This document shows positions 8,200-16,807 of a DNA stretch of 64,000 nucleotides, piece after piece (the stretch's first letter is position 1; every line of letters begins with the position of its first letter). Source of the DNA: an uncultured Clostridia bacterium (GTDB lineage: Bacteria > Bacillota > Limnochordia > Darwinibacteriales > DTU012). Below the pieces are notes generated by a model. The model saw only the letters and a list, made by a program, of their open reading frames with translations, was not told where the DNA came from and made no database searches. A program made the translations under genes and the position numbers. The stretch lies in contig FIZJ01000006.1 of NCBI GenBank assembly GCA_900019385.1, positions 209,752 through 273,751 on the forward strand, written 5' to 3'.

Positions 8200-9286
8200 A
8201 TCCCGCCCCTCCTTTCCTCTGCCTTGACAAAAGGTCCACGAATGCCTCCAGCCGAGTCTGAAACCCGGTTTCCCCAGTATGCTCGTCCACGACCAGCGAC
8301 AAGACCGGAATGCGGCAGTCGGAACTGACATTGGGCAGAACGCATTGGGCGACAATTTCCGGCATACAGGTAAACGGAAGAATATGGACTGCTCCATCAT
8401 AACCTTTGCAGGCCAGAGCCGCAGTCTGCGCCACTGTATCCAAGCCGTGGCCCCCGACTGGCGCACGGAGATACCCACGTGCATTGATCCTGAGTTTCCA
8501 GCTGCGGTACAAGCCCAAAGAGGACAGGATCACGTTGTTTCTCAGCCACCGCGCCAGACTTACGGTCCTAAACACCTCCACTCCCAGATACCCAAGCCTT
8601 TCCTCCAAATCCAGGTTGGCGAAGGGCTCAAGAATCGTGTAGATTTCACCGACAATGCCTACTTTAATCGGCCTTTGAGCGTTTGTTGACGCCAGGGCAA
8701 GCAGGTTGTCGCACTCTTCTCTGCAGCGCCTCCGGATATCTCTTATGGAGCCGAGGCGGCGCAGTTCTTGTAAAGCTCGGTTCAGCGCCTGGGTCGTGGC
8801 CCTTGGTTTGGCTTCCCTGGGACGGACAAAGTGGGCTGTCCGTTCCAGTTTTTCCACTGCCTTCAGTTTCTCCCAAGCCAATGCAACCCCTTTTGCCAAA
8901 GCCCGCAGGCCGCCTTTTTGCACCAGGGGGACAACTTGAGACTTCAACCGGGTAAAGTCTTCCTTGGGATGATCCAACACTATAAAGTTAATCTCCTTTC
9001 CCAAATCATATAGGATCTCCTGCTGCAGGGCGGCATAATATCCCAAGCGGCACGGGCCTCTGCCCCCCACCATCAAGGCAGTGTCGGCTCCCAGTTCAAT
9101 CCCTTCCAGAAGATTGCCTACACCAAGTTTAAGCGGCAGACAGATCGTTTCCGGGCTGTACTTGGTGCCTAATGTCAGCGTCCTTTTGCTGCTTTTGGGC
9201 GGAACGACAAACTCATGCCCCAATTCGCCAAGCAGAGCTTCAATCGCAATATACAGATTCCCCATATGGGGGAAGGTGATCTTCAT
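8171..9286 (-). CDS. CoA protein activase-like cysteine protein (DUF2229/2-hydroxyglutaryl-CoA dehydratase related)
   Basis: A 371-residue soluble protein beginning MKITFPHMGNLYIAIEALL. Conserved cysteine contexts are ETICLPLK, GRGPCRLGYYA and FTCMPEIVAQC, typical of the iron-sulfur fold in dehydratase D-component relatives. It ends in DEHTGETGFQTRLEAFVDLL, a block also present at the end of the next gene, so the two are paralogues. Large single-chain activase proteins in other anaerobes carry such a domain fused to the ATPase; here it is separate. It overlaps both neighbours (29 and 47 bases). Substrate unknown. Confidence 0.78.
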   Translation of the reverse strand: MKITFPHMGNLYIAIEALLGELGHEFVVPPKSSKRTLTLGTKYSPETICLPLKLGVGNLLEGIELGADTALMVGGRGPCRLGYYAALQQEILYDLGKEINFIVLDHPKEDFTRLKSQVVPLVQKGGLRALAKGVALAWEKLKAVEKLERTAHFVRPREAKPRATTQALNRALQELRRLGSIRDIRRRCREECDNLLALASTNAQRPIKVGIVGEIYTILEPFANLDLEERLGYLGVEVFRTVSLARWLRNNVILSSLGLYRSWKLRINARGYLRAPVGGHGLDTVAQTAALACKGYDGAVHILPFTCMPEIVAQCVLPNVSSDCRIPVLSLVVDEHTGETGFQTRLEAFVDLLSRQRKGGAGYEPACLSWS

Positions 9287-10211
9287 GCTTTCTCCCCCTC
9301 CGCAGCAGATCCAGAAACGCTTCCACTCTGGTTAGGACTCCGGTCTGCCCTGTGTGTTCATCCAAGCTGATAACCAAGTGCGGTATCCCGCTGCGCCGGC
9401 AGTGTCTGTCCACCAAATCCGTGGTCATGGAATCGGTGCCGCAGGCAAAAGACATGAGTGAAACAATGCCATCGACTTTTGCGGAATAATAATGCGCAGC
9501 GCCGAGGATCCGCTTGCCCGAAGTCCAATACATACGCTTCCTGAGAAACCGGTTGTGTTCCGCAATAGTATCTGTCATCAGCTCTTCCGCGGTGAGGACC
9601 AGGCATTCAGCTTGACGCAGCCGATTGATGACGCCCATGGAAACAAACTCGTCATGAAGCAAATATTCATGCCCAAGCACCGCAATGGTCAAACCAACTT
9701 TTTGGGTACATGGGTGCTGTCTGGCATTGTGTTCCTTAATCAGACTCCTCTCACAGCGGCGCTGCTCAGCTGCAGCCAGCCTGTACGCGTGAATCACTTT
9801 GTGGATTGGGGCAAAGCAGGATCCCAGCTTAAGATAACTGCATATGATGCCGCGGCTTCCTTTACGCCCGTCGATGGTGGGAGACAGCAGAGGAGGGCAA
9901 TGATCGAGGCAGTTGCGGACAATATCCGGTAGTCCCATGAATTTTGGGCAGATGTATTCCTGCTTCTCAACACTGACAATATGGGGGACAAACAGGCAGT
10001 CCACCCCTTTCGCCGCCAAATTCCTGACATGCCCAAGGTAAACCTTGACCGGCAGGCAGAGGCCGTCGGGGGCAGCCTTGACACCACAGTCCAGTATTTC
10101 CTTTGTGGTTGGCCCTGAAACGATCAACTCCTGCCCCAATTCTGCGAAGAATGTGCGCCACATGGGATAAAAGCGGTAATAGTACAATGCCCTTGGGATA
10201 CCGATTTTCAT
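9240..10211 (-). CDS. Acyl-CoA dehydratase activase-related protein (DUF2229 family)
   Basis: A 323-residue protein starting MKIGIPRALYYYRFYPMWRT, with cysteines in DGLCLPVKVYLGH, YICPKFMGLPDIVRNCLDHC, LGSCFAP and FACGTDSM. These resemble iron-sulfur ligands of 2-hydroxyacyl-CoA dehydratase-like proteins. The C-terminal DEHTGQTGVLTRVEAFLDLL matches the preceding paralogue. The ATG at 10211 is preferred to a TTG one codon earlier because AGAGGTG is better spaced. It is first of the three-gene activase unit and starts 17 bases after spoVAF, so it is probably read from the spoVAF transcript at least in part. Confidence 0.78.
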   Translation of the reverse strand: MKIGIPRALYYYRFYPMWRTFFAELGQELIVSGPTTKEILDCGVKAAPDGLCLPVKVYLGHVRNLAAKGVDCLFVPHIVSVEKQEYICPKFMGLPDIVRNCLDHCPPLLSPTIDGRKGSRGIICSYLKLGSCFAPIHKVIHAYRLAAAEQRRCERSLIKEHNARQHPCTQKVGLTIAVLGHEYLLHDEFVSMGVINRLRQAECLVLTAEELMTDTIAEHNRFLRKRMYWTSGKRILGAAHYYSAKVDGIVSLMSFACGTDSMTTDLVDRHCRRSGIPHLVISLDEHTGQTGVLTRVEAFLDLLRRGRKHEDHLPPYGESVYCD

Positions 10212-10228
10212 CAAGATTCACCTCTAGA

Positions 10229-11686
10229 CTACCTGCGCCTGGTGTCCCGGTCTTTCTTTCCGGCGATGGCTTTAGGCCTCATGGTAATCGCTGGTATGGG
10301 ATAGCGAAAGATGATCCGCAGCAAAGCCGGGCCGTTAAAGGGGACCAGCGGCCACAGATACGGCAGTCCAAAGGATTTTGTCAGGCCGAAAATCAACAGG
10401 CAGGCCAAGAGGCTCACTCCCAGCCCAATCCAGTTGAACAGGAAAGTGCAGATTAGAATTAAGAAACGGAACAACCGCAGCGCCAAGGCGAACTCAAGGC
10501 TGGGCGTCCCGAAGGTGCCGATCGCCACCACAGCGATATAAAGAATGGTTTCAGGAATGAAAATCCCGACCGAAACCGCCAAGTCGCCGAGCAATATTGC
10601 CCCGACGATACCAAGTGAAGTCGCCAGCGCGCTGGGAGTGTGAACAAGGGCCATCCGGATCAGGTCCAACCCGAACTCAAGAATTATGAACTGCAGCCAT
10701 ATTGGAACCACACTCTGCTCTTTCGGCCCCAGCCAGTCCAACCAGGAAGGAAGGTTGGGTGTATGGACCAGCGCGTACCAAACAGGAATCACCAGCATGG
10801 AAAGGGCGATGCCCATGGTGCGGATCCAGCGGAGATAAGTACCGACAGGAGGGTTTTGGAAGTATTCTTCGGCATGCTGAGTGAAGTGCCATGCGGTAAC
10901 AGGGACAATCATGGCAAATGGCGATGTGTCCACGAAAATGCAGACATGCCCTTCCAGCAAGTGGGCGGCGGCAACGTCGGGCCTTTCGGTATAGCGGGTT
11001 ACGGGCAGTGGATTGAACGCTGTTCCGAAAATATACTCTTCTAGATTCTTGCCGCCCATGGGCAGAGCATCCCGGTTGATTTTGGCGATTCTCTGCTTTA
11101 CTTCCGCGACCAAACTGGGGTCGGCTATGTCTTCGATATATCCGACGAAAACATCAGTCTGTGAACGCTTCCCTACCTTGAGCGCCTCAAAACGCAGCTT
11201 GGGATCGCGGATGCGGCGGCGGACCAGATTGGTGTTAAACAGCGCTGTTTCCACAAACCCTTCCCTGGAACCGCGGGTCACCCGTTCCAAATCCGGCTCT
11301 TCAATGCTTCGGACAGGGTATTCCCTGACATCGATGACAATAACACTGTCCATTCCGTCGATCAAAAGCAGCAGCGGCCCCGCCAGCAGCTGATCGACAG
11401 CCTCATCCAAATCATCGCTCCGCTCAATCTCGAAATAAGGCAGATAGCGTTTGATGATTTTTTCCAGGCCGTTGACCCCTATTTCACTACGAGAAACCTG
11501 CATCAGTGCCCGCATGACAGCCACTGTTTCCCGGTCTTTGATAAAACCGTCAATGAAAACCAGCGCTGCGTCCCGTTCACCGATGCAGATTTCCCGGATC
11601 AGCACATCAAAGGTGACTCCTACCCCCAGCTTGGTTTTAATGTGTTCCAGATTGCGCTCCAAGCTCTTGTCCACTGCCGCTGCCAT
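10229..11686 (-). CDS. spoVAF: Stage V sporulation protein AF (GerA-family spore membrane protein)
   Basis: A 485-residue GerA-family protein: a soluble N-terminal half (about 1-280, including DGMDSVIVIDVREYPVRSIEEPD and VRRRIRDPKLRFE) and a C-terminal membrane half with four to five helices (from about 285). Among GerA-family proteins the body and its position next to lysA point to SpoVAF, an accessory of the SpoVA dipicolinate channel in the spore inner membrane. The ATG at 11686 has AAGGAG eight bases upstream; the ATG at 11692 is too close. The remaining spoVA genes are not in the window, so this copy is detached from them. Confidence 0.87.
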   Translation of the reverse strand: MAAAVDKSLERNLEHIKTKLGVGVTFDVLIREICIGERDAALVFIDGFIKDRETVAVMRALMQVSRSEIGVNGLEKIIKRYLPYFEIERSDDLDEAVDQLLAGPLLLLIDGMDSVIVIDVREYPVRSIEEPDLERVTRGSREGFVETALFNTNLVRRRIRDPKLRFEALKVGKRSQTDVFVGYIEDIADPSLVAEVKQRIAKINRDALPMGGKNLEEYIFGTAFNPLPVTRYTERPDVAAAHLLEGHVCIFVDTSPFAMIVPVTAWHFTQHAEEYFQNPPVGTYLRWIRTMGIALSMLVIPVWYALVHTPNLPSWLDWLGPKEQSVVPIWLQFIILEFGLDLIRMALVHTPSALATSLGIVGAILLGDLAVSVGIFIPETILYIAVVAIGTFGTPSLEFALALRLFRFLILICTFLFNWIGLGVSLLACLLIFGLTKSFGLPYLWPLVPFNGPALLRIIFRYPIPAITMRPKAIAGKKDRDTRRR

Positions 11687-11714
11687 TGACATGACTCCTT
11701 GACTCTGCGTTTTT

Positions 11715-11742
11715 AAAAAAGCGCCTTGTTAGCGGCGCTTTT
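11715..11742. terminator. Bidirectional terminator hairpin
   Basis: AAGCGCC / GGCGCTT stem with an 8-base loop, flanked by A and T runs on both sides. It mainly serves the minus-strand membrane protein gene that stops at 11744. Confidence 0.85.
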
Positions 11743-11743
11743 C

Positions 11744-12076
11744 TTATCTGACGGTTGTCGGTACAAACATGTCGATTATACCTATCACAAATGCTGCCAA
11801 CAGCGCTCCCAACAGTGTCACTTCCATCTCGGGCACTATGAATTGTACAGTCCAGATTACAATCGCTGAAACCAGAAAACCCACTATTCCGCGACTGTAC
11901 GGCGAAACGCTTTTCCCTAAAGTCGCCTCAATCACCCAGCCGATTGCGGCGATCACCACTGCTGCCAGCAGCGCATTCCAGAAACCCATCGTGCTGAAAC
12001 CGGGGAGTATGAACCCTACCGCCATCAGTACAAGAGCTGAGACGACAAAGCGGACAACAGCACTTAGCCAATCCAT
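11744..12076 (-). CDS. Phage holin family 4 superfamily membrane protein (YvlD-like)
   Basis: A 110-residue protein made of four hydrophobic segments (MDWLSAVVRFVVSALVLMAV, FWNALLAAVVIAAIGWVI, GIVGFLVSAIVIWTVQFIV, LLGALLAAFVIGIIDMFV). This matches the small YvlD/DUF360 family, classed with holins by profile only; chromosomal members are not known to lyse cells. The ATG at 12076 follows GAGGTG. It stands alone with its own terminator. Role unknown, perhaps membrane stress; that is a guess. Confidence 0.75.
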   Translation of the reverse strand: MDWLSAVVRFVVSALVLMAVGFILPGFSTMGFWNALLAAVVIAAIGWVIEATLGKSVSPYSRGIVGFLVSAIVIWTVQFIVPEMEVTLLGALLAAFVIGIIDMFVPTTVR

Positions 12077-12146
12077 CACATCACCTCGTTTCAGTTTTGT
12101 CCCCTTCTAGTATTGCCACAATCTCGGATTGATATCCCAGCTTCTT

Positions 12147-12362
12147 CTATTCGTCCTCAGGTTCAACACGGAACGCGATTTTCACGTTTACCTTGTATTC
12201 CACAACCTCACCGTCAACCACATTGCCGGTCCAATTCAGCACTTCTACCCCGCTGATGTGGCGAATCGTCTTCGCGGCTTCGGCGACGGCGGATTTCACC
12301 GCGGCATCCCACCCTTTTTTCGACTGGCCTACCAGTTCGATCACTTTGATCACTGCCACCAC
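12147..12362 (-). CDS. Dodecin family flavin-binding protein
   Basis: A 71-residue protein with the dodecin pattern: VIKVIELVGQSKKGWDAAVKSAVAEAAKT, with the conserved tryptophan at residue 18, followed by ISGVEVLNWTGNVVDGEV, whose tryptophan would stack on flavin. Dodecins assemble as dodecamers that store or buffer riboflavin, FMN or FAD. GTG start with GGAGGTGG upstream. It is flanked by a terminator on its upstream side and forms a single-gene unit. Confidence 0.93.
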   Translation of the reverse strand: MVAVIKVIELVGQSKKGWDAAVKSAVAEAAKTIRHISGVEVLNWTGNVVDGEVVEYKVNVKIAFRVEPEDE

Positions 12363-12388
12363 TATCCACCTCCGCTAGTAGTATAACT

Positions 12389-12416
12389 AAAAAGGAGCTC
12401 TTCTATGAGCTCCTTT
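12389..12416 (-). terminator. Terminator overlapping the dipeptidase stop codon
   Basis: A 10-bp stem (AAAGGAGCTC / GAGCTCCTTT) with a 6-base loop and five T on the minus strand. The TAG of the dipeptidase gene (12405-12403) lies inside the hairpin loop region, so a terminating ribosome would cover it. Confidence 0.85.
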
Positions 12417-13365
12417 CTGGCAGGACTTGATTGACTACGCGCAAGAGGTTCAAGCCCATGATCTTTTCAATGACCGCCGTTGGCAGACCGCGTTTTTCCA
12501 ACGCTGGGATCAGACCCGGCATTTTTCCCACATCCTCCAGGCCCACCGGTGTGCTTCCGATGCCGTCAAAATCCGATCCCAAGGCGATTGCGTCACTGCC
12601 CCCCACCTGGTAGAGATACATAATCTGATCAACCACATCCTCGATGGTGCAGTTGTCGGGAGAGTCAGTCACATGTTTGGGAAAGAAATTGACTCCCACA
12701 ATCCCACCCTGATCTGCCAGCGCCCGGATCTGATCGTCCGTAAGGTTGCGGGGGTGCCGGCAGAGTGTGTAGGCGTTGGAATGAGAAGCAATCACCGGCG
12801 CCTTGCTCAGCGCCAGCACATCCCAAAACCCTTTTTCCGCCAGATGGGACACATCGATCAGCATGCCGAGCCTGTTCATTTCCGCCACCACTTCACAGCC
12901 GAATCCACTTAGCCCTGAAGCCCGCTCCCCTTCACCAATGCCGTCTCCAAGCTCGTTTCGGTTATTCCAAGTAAGAGTGAGCGCCCTAACCCCAAGGCGG
13001 AACAAAATGCGCAGGTTCGCCAGACTGCCTTCCAATGCCTCCCCACCTTCAATCGACAGCAAACAGCCAATCCGAGGTGAATACTCCCCAGGCCGCAGAT
13101 CGTTTCTACACAGGACCGGCATTAAGAACTCATGGTACAATTCCAAGTTCCGCCAGAAAATATCCACCATCTTCAGCGCCGCGTGCAGCGCCATGCCCGG
13201 GCAGTACTTCTTCGGCACATAAACAGCGAAGATTTGGGCCTTAAGCCCTCCTTTCCGCATTCCAGGCAGATTCACATGGGAATCTTTCAGTGTTCCCAAA
13301 TCATATGCTTCGCCCCGTTCAGCCAAAACTGACAGTGTGTCGGCATGGGCGTCGAAAATAAACAA
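12403..13365 (-). CDS. Membrane dipeptidase (peptidase family M19)
   Basis: A 320-residue zinc dipeptidase of the renal dipeptidase family. It has the N-terminal metal-binding DAHADTL (residues 5-11), a bridging glutamate in LLSIEGGEAL, histidines in LIDVSHLAEKGFWDV and VIASHSNAYTLCRHPRNLTDDQ, and GSDFDGIG near the C-terminus. It probably cleaves dipeptides, possibly those with a D-residue. The start is TTG with AAGGGGG seven bases upstream. The spoVS-dipeptidase pairing is common in clostridia, but a terminator separates the two genes here. Confidence 0.92.
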   Translation of the reverse strand: MFIFDAHADTLSVLAERGEAYDLGTLKDSHVNLPGMRKGGLKAQIFAVYVPKKYCPGMALHAALKMVDIFWRNLELYHEFLMPVLCRNDLRPGEYSPRIGCLLSIEGGEALEGSLANLRILFRLGVRALTLTWNNRNELGDGIGEGERASGLSGFGCEVVAEMNRLGMLIDVSHLAEKGFWDVLALSKAPVIASHSNAYTLCRHPRNLTDDQIRALADQGGIVGVNFFPKHVTDSPDNCTIEDVVDQIMYLYQVGGSDAIALGSDFDGIGSTPVGLEDVGKMPGLIPALEKRGLPTAVIEKIMGLNLLRVVNQVLPERSS

Positions 13366-13388
13366 TTAAACACCCCCTTGAAAGGTGA

Positions 13389-13417
13389 AAGCCTGTTTGC
13401 CGAAGGCAAACAGGCTT
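13389..13417 (-). terminator. Terminator after spoVS
   Basis: A perfect 13-bp stem (AAGCCTGTTTGCC and its complement) with a GAA/TTC loop lies between spoVS and the dipeptidase start. On the minus strand it is followed by TTTCACC, a short U tract, so some read-through is possible. Confidence 0.7.
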
Positions 13418-13435
13418 CAATGTGACAGGAGAATT

Positions 13436-13696
13436 TTAGCGAGGTTCCACAATCAGTTTGATTGCGGTCCGCTCTTCATCATCAATAATGATGTCAGTAA
13501 AGGCCGGGATGCAGATCAGATCAATGCCGCTCGGGGCCACAAACCCTCTTGCAATGGCCACAGCTTTGACCGCTTGATTTAATGCACCTGCACCAATCGC
13601 TTGAATCTCCGCTCTTCCGCGTTCTCTCAGAACACCTGCCAAAGCTCCTGCAACCGAATTTGGGCTAGACTTTGCTGAAACCTTTAATACCTCCAT
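13436..13696 (-). CDS. spoVS: Stage V sporulation protein S
   Basis: The 86-residue product is nearly invariant across spore-formers: MEVLKVSAKSSPNSVAGALA at the start, then AIGAGALNQAVKAVAIARG and CIPAFTDI, ending in KLIVEPR. SpoVS is a small Alba-fold-like nucleic acid binding protein needed for dehydration and coat assembly in Bacillus. The true start is ATG 13696, with GGGAGG ten bases upstream, although the frame is open a little further. In Bacillus spoVS follows rny-ymdB as it does here. Confidence 0.97.
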   Translation of the reverse strand: MEVLKVSAKSSPNSVAGALAGVLRERGRAEIQAIGAGALNQAVKAVAIARGFVAPSGIDLICIPAFTDIIIDDEERTAIKLIVEPR

Positions 13697-13791
13697 GCGT
13701 AAGTGACCTCCCTTTTGCAAATCTCGTTCGATTCCGTTACTTCCGCCGTATGTATATATATATTAAAGCCTCAAGGCCAAAATTCCTTTTT

Positions 13792-14574
13792 TTACACAAT
13801 TTTTTTCTCGTAATAAATTCGGACAATTTTCAGAGCCTTGCCAGAAGTATCTATATCTGCAATAACTCCGCACAAGTGCCTGTTCCCTTTGGCCACAGAA
13901 AACCTGGTAGGAAGCTGGTTCAGGAATTTACCGATGATCGGCTCCCGCTGCATCCCCAGAATACCATCCGTTGCGCCGCACATGCCCAAATCGGTGACAT
14001 AAGCGGTACCTCCTGGCAAGACCCGCTCGTCGGCGGTGGGCACGTGAGTGTGGGTTCCGGCCACCACACTGACTCTGCCCGCCACATACCAGCCAAATGC
14101 TTGCTTCTCGGACGTGGCTTCGCCGTGAAAGTCCACGATGGTAATCGGTGTATGCTCCGAGGTTTCAGCCAGAAGTTCGTCGATTTTGCGGAAAGGGCAG
14201 TCAAAATCTCCCATGAACACCCGGCCGATCAAGTTGATCACGGCAACCTTGTCCGCTCCCACCTGTGCGTAATAGAGATAATGACCGGGAACGCCGGGAG
14301 GATAATTGGCCGGTCTCAACACACGCGGGCTGCTGTCAAGGTACGAATAGATCTCTCTTTTGTCCCAAATGTGGTTGCCGCTGGTGAGCACATCAATGCC
14401 GAGGCTGAACAGCTCTTCGGCCACTTGCTCGGTCAAACCGAAGCCGCCGGCGGCATTCTCGCCGTTGGCGATCACCAGGTCCGGCCCGTACCGATCCCGA
14501 ATCACCGGCAGCATCTCCTTCACGATTTCCCGTCCCGGACGGCCGCATATATCTCCCAACAATAGTACTCTCAA
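13792..14574 (-). CDS. ymdB: YmdB-type metallophosphoesterase (TIGR00282), 2',3'-cAMP phosphodiesterase family
   Basis: A 260-residue calcineurin-fold phosphodiesterase with GDICGRPGR, NGENAAGGFG, GNHIWDKRE, DFHGEATSEK and GTHTHVPTADE supplying the dimetal ligands. Bacillus YmdB hydrolyses 2',3'-cyclic nucleotides and influences the switch between motility and biofilm. I place the start at TTG 14574, since GGGGG is six bases upstream and the N-terminus (MRVLLLGDICG) then matches homologues; the ATG at 14580 touches the ribosome site. It lies downstream of rny as usual, but with an extra gene between. Confidence 0.93.
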   Translation of the reverse strand: MRVLLLGDICGRPGREIVKEMLPVIRDRYGPDLVIANGENAAGGFGLTEQVAEELFSLGIDVLTSGNHIWDKREIYSYLDSSPRVLRPANYPPGVPGHYLYYAQVGADKVAVINLIGRVFMGDFDCPFRKIDELLAETSEHTPITIVDFHGEATSEKQAFGWYVAGRVSVVAGTHTHVPTADERVLPGGTAYVTDLGMCGATDGILGMQREPIIGKFLNQLPTRFSVAKGNRHLCGVIADIDTSGKALKIVRIYYEKKIV

Positions 14575-14602
14575 AGACATCCCCCTTTAGGCTGTGATAC
14601 GT

Positions 14603-15118
14603 TCACGATTGCTCCGACTGCATTGCAGGATACACTGTCAACCTGCCCTGGTGCCAAAACGCGGTCAGTTCTTGTTTTGTGTCATCCGCCAACGCATCGG
14701 CGACCAAAGCGTCCAGTTCCTCAGGGTAAATCAACTGCGGCAGGTCGAGTATTTCATTTTCGATGATGGAGCCGGTAGGAAGGACTTGATTAATTAATTC
14801 GATAACAATTGTCAAATCCTTTCGCAAAAAAGGGTCCAACTCACGCTGCACTACAATCTGATCCACCGGCCCGCTGCGGATAAGTTCGATTCCAACAGCG
14901 CTTTTGACGGCTGCTAGGCGGTTGTGCGCCTGAAGATGAGTTTGGATCAGGCTGCGCAGCTTTGCGAACTCCACGTCGGCGATCTCTTTTGCGAAGAACA
15001 CAAATCTGATCTGCCTGGCAGCCGGGTCATACTTAATCTGCCCGACTTGATCGAAATACAACAACAATCCAATCATCAGTTGTACATGAGGCAAACTGCT
15101 GTCTTCGACTACTTTCAC
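14603..15118 (-). CDS. Uncharacterised protein between rny and ymdB
   Basis: I do not recognise this 171-residue protein. The start is GTG 15118, with AAAGGAG seven bases upstream; the longer open frame would run back through the rny terminator. It has no membrane segment, signal or cysteine cluster. The visible pattern is alternating beta-helix segments: HVQLMIGLLLYFDQVGQIKYD, FVFFAKEIADVEFAKLRSLIQTHLQAH, then an acidic C-terminus with two predicted helices (YPEELDALVADALADDTKQELTAF). Codon use looks like its neighbours. Its position in the rny-ymdB-spoVS run suggests a role in RNA turnover or sporulation, which is only inference. Confidence 0.7.
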   Translation of the reverse strand: MKVVEDSSLPHVQLMIGLLLYFDQVGQIKYDPAARQIRFVFFAKEIADVEFAKLRSLIQTHLQAHNRLAAVKSAVGIELIRSGPVDQIVVQRELDPFLRKDLTIVIELINQVLPTGSIIENEILDLPQLIYPEELDALVADALADDTKQELTAFWHQGRLTVYPAMQSEQS

Positions 15119-15135
15119 CTTAAAACTCCTTTGAT

Positions 15136-15163
15136 GGAAAAGCCAGGTTTGGCAACCTGGCTT
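15136..15163 (-). terminator. Terminator after rny
   Basis: A 10-bp stem AAGCCAGGTT / AACCTGGCTT with a 4-base loop and TTTTCC on the minus strand, overlapping the last bases of rny. The next gene starts 20 bases beyond, so partial read-through or a short separate promoter is expected. Confidence 0.75.
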
Positions 15164-16712
15164 ATTTTGCGTATTCAACTGCTCTAGTTTCGCGGATGAC
15201 CGTCACTTTGATCTGCCCAGGATACTCAAGCTCAGATTCGATTCGCTTGACAATGTCGCGGGCCATTTTCGCACAAGTCAGATCATCAATGCGTTCCGGC
15301 TTGACCATGATCCTGATTTCGCGCCCGGCTTGGATGGCGTATGATTTCTCCACGCCCTCAAAGCCGTTGGCAATCTCTTCCAGCTTTTGCAGCCGCTTGA
15401 TATAGGTCTCAAGGCTCTCGCGCCTGGCTCCCGGCCGAGCCGCGGAAATGGCATCGGCGGCTGCAACCAGGACCGCTTCCACTGTCCTGGGTTCGATATC
15501 ACCATGGTGGCAGGCCATGGCATGGATCACATCTTCATGCTCTTTGTATTTCCGCAGAAGTTCCACGCCGATCTCCACATGGGTGCCTTCCATCTCATGA
15601 TCGATCGCCTTCCCGATATCATGCAGCAAACCGGCGCGCCGCGCGACTCTGGCATCGGCGCCCAACTCGACGGCCATGATTCCCGCCAGATGGGCTACCT
15701 CCACCGAATGCTTGAGGACATTTTGGCCATAACTTGTCCTATACTTCAGCCTGCCCAGCATTTTCACCAATTCTGGGTGGAGCCCATGCACATCCGCATC
15801 GAATGTCGCCTGTTCGCCGGCCTCACGAATGGCTGCATCCACCTCTTTGCGGGCTTTCTCCACCATTTCTTCGATGCGTGCCGGATGAATCCGTCCGTCC
15901 GCAATCAGCTTCTCTAAGGCAATACGGGCGATCTCCCGGCGAATTGGGTCAAATCCAGAAAGAATAACCGCTTCTGGTGTGTCATCAATAATCAAATCAA
16001 TGCCGGTCAGGGTTTCCAAAGCTCTGATGTTACGCCCTTCACGACCTATGATTCTGCCCTTCATTTCATCATTTGGCAGAGCAACCACGGACACCGTCGC
16101 CTCTGCGACATGATCCGCCGCTGTCCTCTGAATAGCCAGAGAGATGATGTTCCGGGCGCGTTTTTCTGCCTCTTCCTTTGCCTGAGCTTCGATTTCCTTG
16201 ATCATCATTGCCGCTTCATGTCGGACATCATCTTCCACCTGCTTGAGAATGATGGCTTTCGCCTCATCAGCAGTCAATCCCGAGAGGCGCTCCAATTCCA
16301 TCCGCTGCTTCTCCAGCATTTCGGTGACTTCTTGGCGCAGCTTTTCCACGTCTTTCTTGCTGTGGTTCAGGCTTTCTTCTCTGCGTTCCAGCATCTCGCT
16401 CTTGCGGTCAAGGCTTTCTTCCTTTTGCAGCAAACGGCGTTCCAGCTGCTGCAGCTCATTCCTTCTCTCCCGGCTCTCGCGCTCCAGTTCGCTGCGCATT
16501 TTATAGATTTCATCTTTAGCTTCAACCAGTGTCTCTCTCTTCTTGGTTTCAGCGTCTTTGACGGCTTCGCTGATGATCCGTTTGGCTTCTGCTTCCGCTG
16601 ACGCGATTTTGGCCTCCGCAACCGTCTTGCGAAGCAAATATCCAATTGCACCGGCAATACATGCGATGATAACATACTTGACGATTTCTACAAATGTTTC
16701 TATGTTGTTCAC
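15162..16712 (-). CDS. rny: Ribonuclease Y
   Basis: Membrane-anchored endoribonuclease that initiates bulk mRNA decay. The 516-residue product has an N-terminal membrane helix ([17 protein letters not shown]), a long charged coiled coil (about 30-200), a KH domain with [15 protein letters not shown], and an HD domain with [21 protein letters not shown] and CHHGDIEP. The first canonical codon is GTG 16712, but it directly abuts the ribosome site; an ATA three codons later is ideally spaced and gives the length of the Bacillus protein (see findings). Confidence 0.96.
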   Translation of the reverse strand: MNNIETFVEIVKYVIIACIAGAIGYLLRKTVAEAKIASAEAEAKRIISEAVKDAETKKRETLVEAKDEIYKMRSELERESRERRNELQQLERRLLQKEESLDRKSEMLERREESLNHSKKDVEKLRQEVTEMLEKQRMELERLSGLTADEAKAIILKQVEDDVRHEAAMMIKEIEAQAKEEAEKRARNIISLAIQRTAADHVAEATVSVVALPNDEMKGRIIGREGRNIRALETLTGIDLIIDDTPEAVILSGFDPIRREIARIALEKLIADGRIHPARIEEMVEKARKEVDAAIREAGEQATFDADVHGLHPELVKMLGRLKYRTSYGQNVLKHSVEVAHLAGIMAVELGADARVARRAGLLHDIGKAIDHEMEGTHVEIGVELLRKYKEHEDVIHAMACHHGDIEPRTVEAVLVAAADAISAARPGARRESLETYIKRLQKLEEIANGFEGVEKSYAIQAGREIRIMVKPERIDDLTCAKMARDIVKRIESELEYPGQIKVTVIRETRAVEYAK

Positions 16713-16736
16713 CTCCTATTAGTGGCATGACTAGAT

Positions 16737-16763
16737 AAAGCCGAGCATAAAACTCGGCCTTTT
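16737..16763 (-). terminator. Terminator after recX
   Basis: GCCGAG / CTCGGC stem with a 7-base loop, followed by TTTATC on the minus strand, between the recX stop and rny. Confidence 0.7.
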
Positions 16764-16807
16764 CTACCCTTAGACCTCATTTAGAAAACAAATTCCTCTT
16801 TCTTATT

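Noticed and set aside
11744..12076. Phage lysis holin
   Set aside because: The holin-4 label is by family only; no endolysin or phage genes adjoin, so it is read as a chromosomal membrane protein.
13672..14565. 297-codon plus-strand open frame
   Set aside because: Antisense shadow of ymdB.
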